The translations under genes and the position numbers were made by a program. DNA of 31,967 nucleotides from DAOUAG01 sp034432935 (lineage in GTDB: Bacteria; Chloroflexota; Dehalococcoidia; SM23-28-2; RBG-16-64-32): contig DAOUBD010000078.1 of assembly GCA_034432935.1 (NCBI GenBank), forward strand, positions 1 through 31,967. The letters are read 5' to 3'. Below the pieces are notes generated by a model, which was not told the DNA's origin, did no database searches, and saw nothing but the letters and a program-made list of their open reading frames with translations. Positions 8,644 to 15,831 of the stretch are shown here, piece after piece; within the stretch, counting starts at the first letter, position 1, and each line of letters starts with the position of its first letter.

Positions 8644-9212
8644 GGTGTCCCGGAGGCGGTGCGGCGGTGGGGCCAGATGACCAAAGTGTTCAAGGTCCAG
8701 TTCCAGATGAAGCCCAACAGGACGCCGATGGTGTTCGAGATGTAGGGGCTGAGGCCGAACACGGGCGTCAGGACGTTAGTGGTGGCGACGATTATGAGGG
8801 GGCTGACGATGGACGAGAGGTTGAACTTGACGAACCTGGCGCCGATCCAGCCATGGCGGGGCCGGTGGCGGAACGTCCAGCGCTCATGGGCGTTGAACTG
8901 GAAGATAATGGCTGTCTCGACGCCGAAGACAGAGGCGATCAGGAGCCGGATATCCGGATGGGTGAAAAGCAGGAGGCCGGCTTCAGTGTCTTTTGCGGGC
9001 AAGAACCAGAAGACGGGCGAATCGTACAGCAGGTAGAACATCCCCTGGTAGATGATGTAGCCGAGCCCGCCCACCACAAGGAACTTAGCCAGGGTGGTAG
9101 GCACGTGGTAGCGTTCAGCCAAGCGCCGTGCTGTGTCTTCCAGGGCCTGGAGACGCTTGCGGGCGGCGGCGAGGGGGCCGCCCCGGGTGCTGGGGGTTGC
9201 TGGCGATTGCAT
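8640..9212 (-). CDS. GtrA-family membrane protein
   Basis: A 190-residue protein with a charged, helical 40-residue N-terminus, then four membrane helices of the GtrA fold. These start at LAKFLVVGGLGYIIYQG, and NAHERWTFRHR (107-117) is the family's N-x-x-WTF signature between helices two and three. GtrA proteins are thought to move polyprenyl-phosphate-linked glucose, or related lipid-linked sugars, across the cytoplasmic membrane. Lying between two YYY-type GT-C genes, that role fits well here. ATG 9212 was preferred to TTG 9230 because the TTG lies inside a perfect TATAAT box. Its stop shares the palindrome CTAG (8640-8643) with the stop of the convergent gene. Confidence 0.85.
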   Translation of the reverse strand: MQSPATPSTRGGPLAAARKRLQALEDTARRLAERYHVPTTLAKFLVVGGLGYIIYQGMFYLLYDSPVFWFLPAKDTEAGLLLFTHPDIRLLIASVFGVETAIIFQFNAHERWTFRHRPRHGWIGARFVKFNLSSIVSPLIIVATTNVLTPVFGLSPYISNTIGVLLGFIWNWTLNTLVIWPHRRTASGTP

Positions 9213-9229
9213 GCCTAGTTTGGGACTCA

Positions 9230-9235
9230 ATTATA
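9230..9235 (-). promoter_or_regulatory. Perfect TATAAT -10 upstream of the GtrA gene
   Basis: The minus strand reads TATAAT here, ending 17 bases before ATG 9212, so the leader would be about 10 bases. No convincing -35 at the usual distance. Confidence 0.45.
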
Positions 9236-9332
9236 GCCGACGCCCAGCTCGATGCGCCGGCGCCGTTCAAAGCTATGACGGTTGCAAGGCGGCCTCCGTT
9301 GCCAACCGGTGGCCCCTGAGGCCTGCGACGGC

Positions 9333-9338
9333 TAATCT
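9333..9338 (+). promoter_or_regulatory. Weak TAnnnT-type -10 candidate for the YYY gene
   Basis: TAATCT ends 8 bases before ATG 9347, a spacing that would give a leaderless transcript. It matches only the TAnnnT core and has no -35, so support is slight. No Shine-Dalgarno sequence is visible before this start either. Confidence 0.25.
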
Positions 9339-9346
9339 TCTGGTAA

Positions 9347-11962
9347 ATGGACGAGCTGGCCGTCTGGTGGGTCGCTGTCGAGGCTGTAGGCGTAGCCGCT
9401 TTCCCCCTCGCCTTCGTCTTGTTTCATCGCCTGCCGGACCGCGGCTACGCCTTCGCCAAGGTCCTCGGCCTGGTGCTCATTGGGTACGGCCTGTGGATGG
9501 GCTCCCTCCTCGGCCTCATCCCCAACTCCCGTGGCTCCGTCATCCTCCTGCTGGCGCTTCTGGCCGCGGGCTCCCTGCTGGCGGTCGCAGGCCAACGCCG
9601 GGATCTGGCTGCCTATCTGAAAGATGGCTGGAGGTATGTCCTCTTCGTGGAGGCGACGTTCACCGTGGTCCTGGCCGCGGCAGTCTACCTGCGCTCCTTT
9701 GCCCCAAACATCGATTCGGGCGAGAAGCCCTTCGAGTTCGCCTTTCTCAACTCCATCAACCGTACTGAGTCCTTCCCTCCGCCCGATCCTTGGCTCTCCG
9801 GCCACTCCATAAGCTACTACTACTTTGGCTACGTCGTAGTCGCCGCCCTGACTAAGCTCACGGGCCTGAGCACGAGCGTCACCTTCTTTTTCGGGGTATC
9901 GCTCATGGGAGCCCTGGCCTGGACGGGGGCCTTCGGGCTTGTCTATAACCTGCTGGCTGCCCAGCGGCAGCCCCTGGGCGGCCCGGCCCTGTCGCCCCGG
10001 CCGCTGGTCTTCGGCTTGGCCGCCGCCGCGCTCCTCATCGTGGCCAGTAACCTGGAGGGCGTATTCGAGCTGCTGGCCCGCCACGGCGTAGGTTCGCGGG
10101 GGTTTTACGATGCTCTGGGCATCTACGGACTGCCGGGCCCCTACGATTGCAGCGGCGTCCCCGCTGACTGCGCTCGGTGGTACCCCACGCGCAATTACTG
10201 GTGGTGGTGGGCCACCCGCATCGGCTCCAACTACGACATCCAGGAGTTCCCCTTCTTCAGCCTGCACTTTGGCGATCTGCATGCGCATGTAATGGCCATG
10301 CCGATCCTTATCGTGCTCCTGGCGGTGGCGTACCAGATGCTCGCGGGCCCAGGCCCCACCGGACCGATGTGGTTCTGGCGCTCGCCCAGGCGCTTTCTGC
10401 TGACAGCCCTCCTTGCCGGCGCGGCCGTCTTCACTGATGCCTGGGCGGCGCCCTTGACTCTGCTTCTGTTGGCGGCGTCGGCTGGCCTGGGCGAGTGGCT
10501 GCGCGGCGGCCGGAGGCTGCGTGCGGCGGTGGCCACGGGGGTTAGCACTTCGGTCGCTCTCGGAGCTACGATGTTCGTGCTCTTTCTCCCCTACTACTGG
10601 CACCTGGAGAGCGACACTGACGGCGTGGCAGTCGCCAAGACCGCGTTCACATCTGGGGCCGTGCCCCAGGCCTCGGAGGCGACGGGCCCTGTGCACTTCC
10701 TTCTCTTTTGGACCCCCCTCCTATGGGTTGTCCTCTCCGGTTGCATCGCCTTCTTCTTGGCCCAGCGTTGGAGGGGCTTCCGGCCGCAGCAGGCCGCCTT
10801 GGGTTGCCTCCTCTGGGCGGCGCCCATCCTCTTTTGGGCCCTCGCCGTCGTGGGGTCCGAGGGCTTCGATGGGCTGGGCGAGGAGCTGCGCGCCAGGGGC
10901 GCGAGCCTCATTACCTTGGCCGCCTTGGCAGTTGGCGTCACCATCGCTTCACTATCCTTCCTTCGCCATCTGGACCGCGCCGGACAAGACCCCGGGGGCC
11001 TGTTTGCCAGTCTTCTGGCGGTCTTCGCTCTAGAAATGCTGCTGGGCGCCGAGCTGTACTACGTCAAGGACGCCCTGGGCTTTCGCGCCAACACGGTCTT
11101 CCGCTTTTGGCACGAGGGGTGGATGTTGCTGGCCCTGGCGGGCGGTTACGGCCTGTACGAAGCGACGAGGAGCTGGCGCTTGCCGCGAATGATACCTTGG
11201 GTCTACTTGGCCGGATGGGGTATGCTTCTCGGTCTGGCCTACAGCCTGCTGGTGGCCATCGACCCGTGGCAAAACCTGTACTCCCGCTGGTGGACCGCAG
11301 TGCCCGGGCTCTTCCTGGCGGGTGGTTCCCTCCTGGCGCTGGCGGCCGGGTCTGCGACAGCGGGCGCAGGGCGAGCCATCGCCGCAGCGCGCCTCGTTTG
11401 GCTAGGGGCGACGGCTGTGGTACTGGCCGGCTCCCTGGTCTATCCCGTTCTAGTGGCCTTCGATCGCACTGGCGGCTTCACCTACGCGCAGACGGTGGAT
11501 GGCCTGGACTTCGTGCGGCGCCAGGACCCAGACGAGTACGAGGCTATACGCTGGTTGAACGATAACGTCCGCGGCACGCCAGTCATCGCCGAGGCGACGG
11601 GCGGCGACTTCAGCGCCTCCGGACGCATCTCTTCGCGCACAGGGCTGCCCACGGTCATCGGGTGGGTGAACCACGAGGCCCAGTGGCGGGGACGTCCTGG
11701 TCCGCGCGACGAAGGAGATCCGGCGCTTTCGGTGCGCCCTATGGCCGTCTCCCGCCTCTACACCACCAGCGATAACAACGAGGCCCTGGCTATCGTCCAG
11801 AGGTACGGCATCGAGTACGTCTATGTGGGCAAACTCGAGCGCAACACCTACGGGACGGCGGGGCTGGCCAAGTTCGCAGAGTTCATGGATGTCGCCTTCC
11901 AGAACGGTACGGTCACCATCTACCGGGTGCGGGAGAAAGGGACGGTATTGCCGCCAGGATGA
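9347..11962 (+). CDS. Chlor_Arch_YYY (DUF2298) multi-pass membrane protein
   Basis: An 871-residue protein with well over a dozen hydrophobic segments. It carries the family landmarks in order: DSGEKPFEFAFLNSINRTES (123-142), PPPDPWLSG (144-152), YYYFGY (157-162), the triple Tyr behind the family name, and EFPFFSLHFGDLHAHVMAMP (300-319), with conserved Asp310, His312 and His314. These acidic and His residues in external loops suggest a GT-C-like active site. The family is described from Chloroflexota and archaea, often beside glycosyltransferases; its reaction is not established. About 130 C-terminal residues form an extracytoplasmic domain (IRWLNDNVRGTPVI through VTIYRVREKG) resembling that of the 6565 protein. 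It converges on the flavoprotein gene with 3 bp between stops; both stops lie in the loop of a weak CCAGG/CCTGG repeat (11954-11975). Confidence 0.9.
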   Translation: MDELAVWWVAVEAVGVAAFPLAFVLFHRLPDRGYAFAKVLGLVLIGYGLWMGSLLGLIPNSRGSVILLLALLAAGSLLAVAGQRRDLAAYLKDGWRYVLFVEATFTVVLAAAVYLRSFAPNIDSGEKPFEFAFLNSINRTESFPPPDPWLSGHSISYYYFGYVVVAALTKLTGLSTSVTFFFGVSLMGALAWTGAFGLVYNLLAAQRQPLGGPALSPRPLVFGLAAAALLIVASNLEGVFELLARHGVGSRGFYDALGIYGLPGPYDCSGVPADCARWYPTRNYWWWWATRIGSNYDIQEFPFFSLHFGDLHAHVMAMPILIVLLAVAYQMLAGPGPTGPMWFWRSPRRFLLTALLAGAAVFTDAWAAPLTLLLLAASAGLGEWLRGGRRLRAAVATGVSTSVALGATMFVLFLPYYWHLESDTDGVAVAKTAFTSGAVPQASEATGPVHFLLFWTPLLWVVLSGCIAFFLAQRWRGFRPQQAALGCLLWAAPILFWALAVVGSEGFDGLGEELRARGASLITLAALAVGVTIASLSFLRHLDRAGQDPGGLFASLLAVFALEMLLGAELYYVKDALGFRANTVFRFWHEGWMLLALAGGYGLYEATRSWRLPRMIPWVYLAGWGMLLGLAYSLLVAIDPWQNLYSRWWTAVPGLFLAGGSLLALAAGSATAGAGRAIAAARLVWLGATAVVLAGSLVYPVLVAFDRTGGFTYAQTVDGLDFVRRQDPDEYEAIRWLNDNVRGTPVIAEATGGDFSASGRISSRTGLPTVIGWVNHEAQWRGRPGPRDEGDPALSVRPMAVSRLYTTSDNNEALAIVQRYGIEYVYVGKLERNTYGTAGLAKFAEFMDVAFQNGTVTIYRVREKGTVLPPG

Positions 11963-11965
11963 CGG

Positions 11966-13309
11966 CTAAACCTGGTATCGAAGGGGGCGCTCGAGGTCCT
12001 CGGCCACCAGGGCGGCGGCCCTTTCGCCCAGGAGTATGGCCTGGTTCTGGCCCCTGTCCTGCGGATAGATCTGGGCCATGTTCGCCAGGTAAAGCCCAGG
12101 CACAGGGGTGCGCAGGGCCGGTATACGCGAAGCCGCCCCGACGGTGAATACCGGCTGGGCGTTCCGCCCGTGGAAAAGCCACTTCTCTTCAACCCACGAG
12201 GGACCGAAGCTGGGATTGATCCGGCCCAGATAGGGGAGCCACATCTGGAAGACATCATCGGCCGTCCTGCCGGGAAGGGGCGACGCCCGATCCAGGTAGT
12301 TGGAGATGTACACTACGTGGCGCCCGCCGTAACGGGTTGCATCCACCAGGTTTGTGTGTTCCACCACGGCTACGAACGGGACGCTGGCGTCCGCCACGTT
12401 GAGCCAGTAGTAGGGCGTCAGGGGATGGCGCAGGGCCAGCACAAGGCAAACGGCGTCCTGGTACCTCGTGGCCGCCAACTGGCCGGCGTAGGGCTCCGGC
12501 AGCGGCGGCGTGATCCTCTGGAAGACGTCGTTGGCGACGGTGGCGATGATAGCGTCAAAGGTGAATCTCTCCTCAGGCTGTGAGAACTCCAGGGCGATCT
12601 GCGCGCCGTCAGCATCGATCCGCTGGACGGGCCGGCCCAGCTCGATGCTGCCCCCCAGCTCCCGTACCCTCCCAGCGATGGCCTCTATCCAGCGGGCGAA
12701 GGAGCCGCGCTGATAGCCCAGGAGCTCGCGGGGCGAGAAGCGCCCCCTGCGGGAGGAGAAGCGGGTCCGCACCTTATTCCAGAGCCAGGTCATGACGACA
12801 TCGTCCGCCTGATTGCTGAACTTCCCGCGCAGGAGGGGCGCCCATACGGCCTCTAGGGCGCGCGGGCCGCCATGGCGGCGGAGCCAGTCCACTGCGGTGG
12901 TGTCTTCGAACTGCGCCCCGTCCTGCTCCCGGCGCAGGCGGAGGGCCATGAGGCCCAGCCGAATGCGGTCAGCTAGGGGCAGGGGAGAGAAGCGGGCCAG
13001 GTCCAGGGCGCTGGTGAAGGGGTACACGCGCCCCCCTAGGAAGACGCCGGCCGTGGTCTCGTGCCATTCCAGGGTTTGCGTTAGGCCAAGCTCGCCGATG
13101 AGCTCGATGGCCGCAGTGTCGCCCGCAAAGAGGTGGTGGTAGAAACACTCCAGGGGTTCGCTGCCCACCGTGAAGGTGCGGAGCAGGCCGCCATAATGGT
13201 CTGATGCCTCGAAGACCCGCACCCGGTGCCCGTGCTGTAGCAGCCGGTAGGCCGCTACGAGTCCGGTGGCGCCGGCGCCGATGACGCCGATCTCCTTCGG
13301 GCCCTTCAC
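11966..13309 (-). CDS. NAD(P)/FAD-dependent amine-oxidase-fold oxidoreductase
   Basis: A 447-residue soluble flavoprotein of the COG1232/HemY-like superfamily. The N-terminal Rossmann motif GAGATG (11-16), Glu34 at the end of the second strand, and the GG-LLR segment (40-44) form the FAD site. A C-terminal GLYLANMAQIYPQDRGQN segment completes the flavin pocket. Proteins of this group beside DPM-like GT2 genes are common in surface-polysaccharide loci and are often compared with UDP-galactopyranose mutase; a true protoporphyrinogen oxidase role is less likely without heme genes nearby. The substrate could be a nucleotide sugar or a polyprenol (inference). It lies 16 bp downstream of the GT2 gene on the same strand, so the two are probably co-transcribed. 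The start is GTG 13309. Confidence 0.82.
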   Translation of the reverse strand: MKGPKEIGVIGAGATGLVAAYRLLQHGHRVRVFEASDHYGGLLRTFTVGSEPLECFYHHLFAGDTAAIELIGELGLTQTLEWHETTAGVFLGGRVYPFTSALDLARFSPLPLADRIRLGLMALRLRREQDGAQFEDTTAVDWLRRHGGPRALEAVWAPLLRGKFSNQADDVVMTWLWNKVRTRFSSRRGRFSPRELLGYQRGSFARWIEAIAGRVRELGGSIELGRPVQRIDADGAQIALEFSQPEERFTFDAIIATVANDVFQRITPPLPEPYAGQLAATRYQDAVCLVLALRHPLTPYYWLNVADASVPFVAVVEHTNLVDATRYGGRHVVYISNYLDRASPLPGRTADDVFQMWLPYLGRINPSFGPSWVEEKWLFHGRNAQPVFTVGAASRIPALRTPVPGLYLANMAQIYPQDRGQNQAILLGERAAALVAEDLERPLRYQV

Positions 13310-13325
13310 CGGTGGCGGCCTTGTA

Positions 13326-14060
13326 TCAACCAGGGGCGCGGCGCCACGGGCGGGCGATGCGCAGGCGCAGGAGGCCCCGCAGGTCCTCGCTCACAGTGGA
13401 GGCGATCTTCACCCGGGTGTCTTTGTCTTCCACCCAGCGCACGGGCACGTCCTTGACCCGGTATCCCATCTTCTCGGCGAGGATCAGGAGCTCGGTGTCG
13501 AAGAACCAGTTGTTGTCCTCGATGAGGGGCACGATACGCTGGGCCGCCTCCCTGCGCACAGCCTTGAACCCGCACTGAGCGTCGCTGAAGCGGGTGAAGA
13601 ACAGGGCCTTGATGATGGTGTTGTAGCCGCGGGTGAGGATGCGGCGCTTGAGGGAGCGCTCCACCTGGGAGCCTGGGGCTAGGCGTGAGCCGATGGCGAC
13701 GTCGTAGCCTTCATCAGCCACGGCCCGGATGAGGGCGGGGAAGGCCTCCAGCCCTGTCGACAGGTCGACGTCCATATAGCTCAGGATGTCCATGGGGCTG
13801 GCGAGCCACACCTGCTTTAGGGCGAAGCCCCGTCCCTTGCGCTCGATGCGCACGTACTCCACCTCGCCGGGATATCGGCTGCTGAGGTCCCGGCCCACCG
13901 CAGGTGTGCTATCAACCGAGGCGTTATCAGCGATAAGGATACGCCATTGGTAGGGGAAGTCTGGTCCTGCCAGGAACTCCCGCAGCTTGGGGATGCTGAC
14001 AGGCAGGGCGCGCTCTTCGTTGTAAACGGGTACCACCACTTCGACGCTTGCCACGGCCAT
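13326..14060 (-). CDS. GT2 polyprenyl-phosphate glycosyltransferase (DPG/DPM-synthase-like)
   Basis: A 244-residue GT-A glycosyltransferase closest in pattern to dolichyl-phosphate beta-glucosyltransferase (ALG5). PVYNEE (11-16) binds the nucleotide, DNASVDST (45-52) follows, and DVDLST (97-102) supplies the DxD metal site. SDAQCGFKAV (159-168) and DNNWFFDTELL are the acceptor-loop motifs of this group. It has no C-terminal membrane helices, as expected for DPG-type enzymes. It should make polyprenyl-phosphate-glucose or -mannose from UDP-Glc or GDP-Man on the cytoplasmic side, and so would supply the GT-C enzymes encoded at 1943-11962. It is the first gene of the pair with the flavoprotein. 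GGGGTAAG just before ATG 14060 is a poor ribosome binding site. Confidence 0.9.
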   Translation of the reverse strand: MAVASVEVVVPVYNEERALPVSIPKLREFLAGPDFPYQWRILIADNASVDSTPAVGRDLSSRYPGEVEYVRIERKGRGFALKQVWLASPMDILSYMDVDLSTGLEAFPALIRAVADEGYDVAIGSRLAPGSQVERSLKRRILTRGYNTIIKALFFTRFSDAQCGFKAVRREAAQRIVPLIEDNNWFFDTELLILAEKMGYRVKDVPVRWVEDKDTRVKIASTVSEDLRGLLRLRIARPWRRAPG

Positions 14061-14101
14061 ATCTTACCCCATGCAGCCTCTATGGTGGCCCGGCTAGCTG
14101 T

Positions 14102-14968
14102 CTAGCCCAACAGAATGCGCTGGGGGGCAGAGGCCGCCGTGCGCCGGAAGTTATGGATCAGGAAGGCGCCGCTGGCCTCCTCGACATAACAGCGGCGAGG
14201 GTTGGCCAAGGCGGAATCGATGTCCCGCATCAGGGCAGCGTGCATCTCCATGGCGTCCGGGCCAATCTGCTCGTGACCCCATTCTGCGATGGCCTCGGCC
14301 TGGGCGCTGGCCAGCAGGAGGAGCCAGCCGGTGACCAGCTCGGCCCAGCCCAGGTGAAAACCGGGATCCGCGAAGGGGATGGCCGCTTTCTGAGGGCTAA
14401 CGCCTGGGGCGGACTGGAGAAGGGTGCTGCCGAAGTGAGGCATTGACAGTTCAGTGAGCACTCTATAGGCCAGGCCGAGCCGCTGGTCTTGGGCGAGAAC
14501 GGAGCCGGCGCGGAAGCGGCCTATTTCGATCCTGAGGGCGGCTCTCTCCCGATCCTGGGCGACCGACGCCGGCAACCACTCCCGGTATTCGTCGAAGCCC
14601 CCGGCGATGAGGGACCGCTGCGCCGCAACGCAGTCGCAGGCGGATCGCAATAAGGGAGGACAAGAGAGGTAGGAGCCGGTGTGGAGGAGGGCACAGGCGT
14701 CTGCCAGGTGGCGGTACACCTTGGACCAGAAGGCGAAGAGCGCGGCGGACTCCCTGGTCCGTACTTTGGCGCAGCGCAGGGCCAGGCGCAGGTGGTGGTT
14801 CATGGCCCTCTCGAAGAGGGCCAGGTCGCTAGCCAGCAGGAAGGCCGTCTGGCGGTAGGCGTCCTGCACGGAGGCGGCGGCGCCGCTGGGGCGCGAGGGC
14901 AGAGCGTAGCACTCCAGCGGGACGGTGAGGACGGAGCGGGGTCCCGGTGACCCCGGCTTGGCGGTCAT
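14102..14968 (-). CDS. Uncharacterised helical protein, 288 aa
   Basis: I do not recognise a family. The protein is almost wholly alpha-helical in appearance and soluble. It has a cluster ALRCAKVRTRESAALFAFWS, a SCPPLLRSACDCVAAQRSLI stretch with three Cys in a ten-residue segment (SCPPLLRSACDC), and an amphipathic WAELVTGWLLLLASAQAEAI helix. No signal peptide or metal motif is obvious apart from the Cys cluster. The layout (long helices with Arg, His and Trp in the middle) loosely recalls the small-molecule or nucleic-acid-associated DUF5677-type proteins, but this is only a resemblance. It starts 16 bp after the short 3-hydroxyacyl-CoA dehydrogenase gene on the same strand, so co-transcription is likely. 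Start ATG 14968 (MTAKPGSPGP) has a weak upstream purine tract. Confidence 0.65.
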   Translation of the reverse strand: MTAKPGSPGPRSVLTVPLECYALPSRPSGAAASVQDAYRQTAFLLASDLALFERAMNHHLRLALRCAKVRTRESAALFAFWSKVYRHLADACALLHTGSYLSCPPLLRSACDCVAAQRSLIAGGFDEYREWLPASVAQDRERAALRIEIGRFRAGSVLAQDQRLGLAYRVLTELSMPHFGSTLLQSAPGVSPQKAAIPFADPGFHLGWAELVTGWLLLLASAQAEAIAEWGHEQIGPDAMEMHAALMRDIDSALANPRRCYVEEASGAFLIHNFRRTAASAPQRILLG

Positions 14969-14984
14969 GCGGGGCGGGCTGGAG

Positions 14985-15737
14985 TTACTGCCACCCCTTG
15001 GTGGCCCCTTCGATCATGGCCAGGGGTCCAACCGGCCAGTTGAACCCGTAGACCATGGCCTTGTTGATGTCCTCGGCACTGGCGACGCCCTCCTCCAGAA
15101 CCTTCTGGGCCTCCCTGACGGCCGCGAAGTAGATGCGGTTGGCTACAAAACCGTATCGGCCCGGCATGTCCTTCACCCGGATCGATACCTTGCCCGCCCT
15201 CTGGCAGAGCGCCTCCAAAGCCTGTATCGTCTCTTCCGTTGTCTCCGGAGCGTAGACCAGCTCCACTAGCTTCATGACCGGCGCGGGACTGAACCAGTGC
15301 ATGCCCAGAAAGCGCGGCCTGCGGGACCCGGACACTGCCTTGTTCAGGTCGCTGATGGCCAACCCCGAGGTGTTGGAGGCGAAGATGGCCTCTGGTCTGA
15401 CGATGGCGTCCAGCTCGGCAAAGACCTTCTTCTTGAGGGCCAAGTCCTCAGGTACGGCCTCGATGACGAGATCGACGTCCCGCAGGTCGCTGAGGTCGGT
15501 GGTGAAGGCCAGGCGGGCCAGGGCCGCGTCGGCCTCTTCCCTCGTGGTCTTTCCTCGCTCGACGCCCCGGTTCAGCCCGTAGCGCCCGTCGACGATGGTG
15601 GCCCGGGACTTGGCGATGAGCTCCTCGTTTAGGTCGCGCACGGTTACGTTGCAGCCGCCCACGGCCAGCGCCTGGGCGATGCCCGAACCCATGACCCCGC
15701 CGCCTACTACGCCTACGGACCTGATGTCGACAACCAT
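14985..15737 (-). CDS. 3-hydroxyacyl-CoA dehydrogenase, C-terminally short
   Basis: A 250-residue enzyme of the 3-hydroxybutyryl-CoA dehydrogenase family, which oxidises L-3-hydroxyacyl-CoA with NAD. The N-terminal GGGVMG (12-17) is the NAD site. SNTSGL (121-126) follows, and GMHWFSPAPVMKLVEL (145-160) carries the catalytic His147-Glu159 dyad; Asn200 in FVANRI is the usual substrate-binding Asn. The protein stops at GPLAMIEGATKGWQ, about 30-40 residues before the end of a normal Hbd (280-290 residues). It therefore lacks most of the last helices of the dimerisation domain, and the other frames downstream show no continuation. It may be a naturally short form or a truncated gene. A strong AAGGAGGT ribosome site (15742-15749) sits 4 bases before ATG 15737. 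The helical gene at 14968 follows. Confidence 0.83.
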   Translation of the reverse strand: MVVDIRSVGVVGGGVMGSGIAQALAVGGCNVTVRDLNEELIAKSRATIVDGRYGLNRGVERGKTTREEADAALARLAFTTDLSDLRDVDLVIEAVPEDLALKKKVFAELDAIVRPEAIFASNTSGLAISDLNKAVSGSRRPRFLGMHWFSPAPVMKLVELVYAPETTEETIQALEALCQRAGKVSIRVKDMPGRYGFVANRIYFAAVREAQKVLEEGVASAEDINKAMVYGFNWPVGPLAMIEGATKGWQ

Positions 15738-15787
15738 AACGACCTCCTTCCGATCTTGCCGAGCGGTTCCGGGGCTAGCCCTGTGGG

Positions 15788-15811
15788 CGGGGCCCGATGC
15801 CTATGGCCCCG
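15788..15811 (-). terminator. GC hairpin downstream of enolase
   Basis: A perfect 7-bp stem (CGGGGCC / GGCCCCG) with a 10-base loop, 20 bases past the enolase stop on the minus strand. No U-tract follows, so it may be an RNA-end stabiliser or a factor-dependent terminator. A 10-bp palindrome GGGCTAGCCC (15772-15781) lies next to it. Confidence 0.35.
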
Positions 15812-15831
15812 GGACGAGGGTCTTGCTGCCC

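Noticed and set aside
9332..10696. 454-aa minus-strand open frame
   Set aside because: Complement of the YYY protein; low-complexity polar composition, no family motif.
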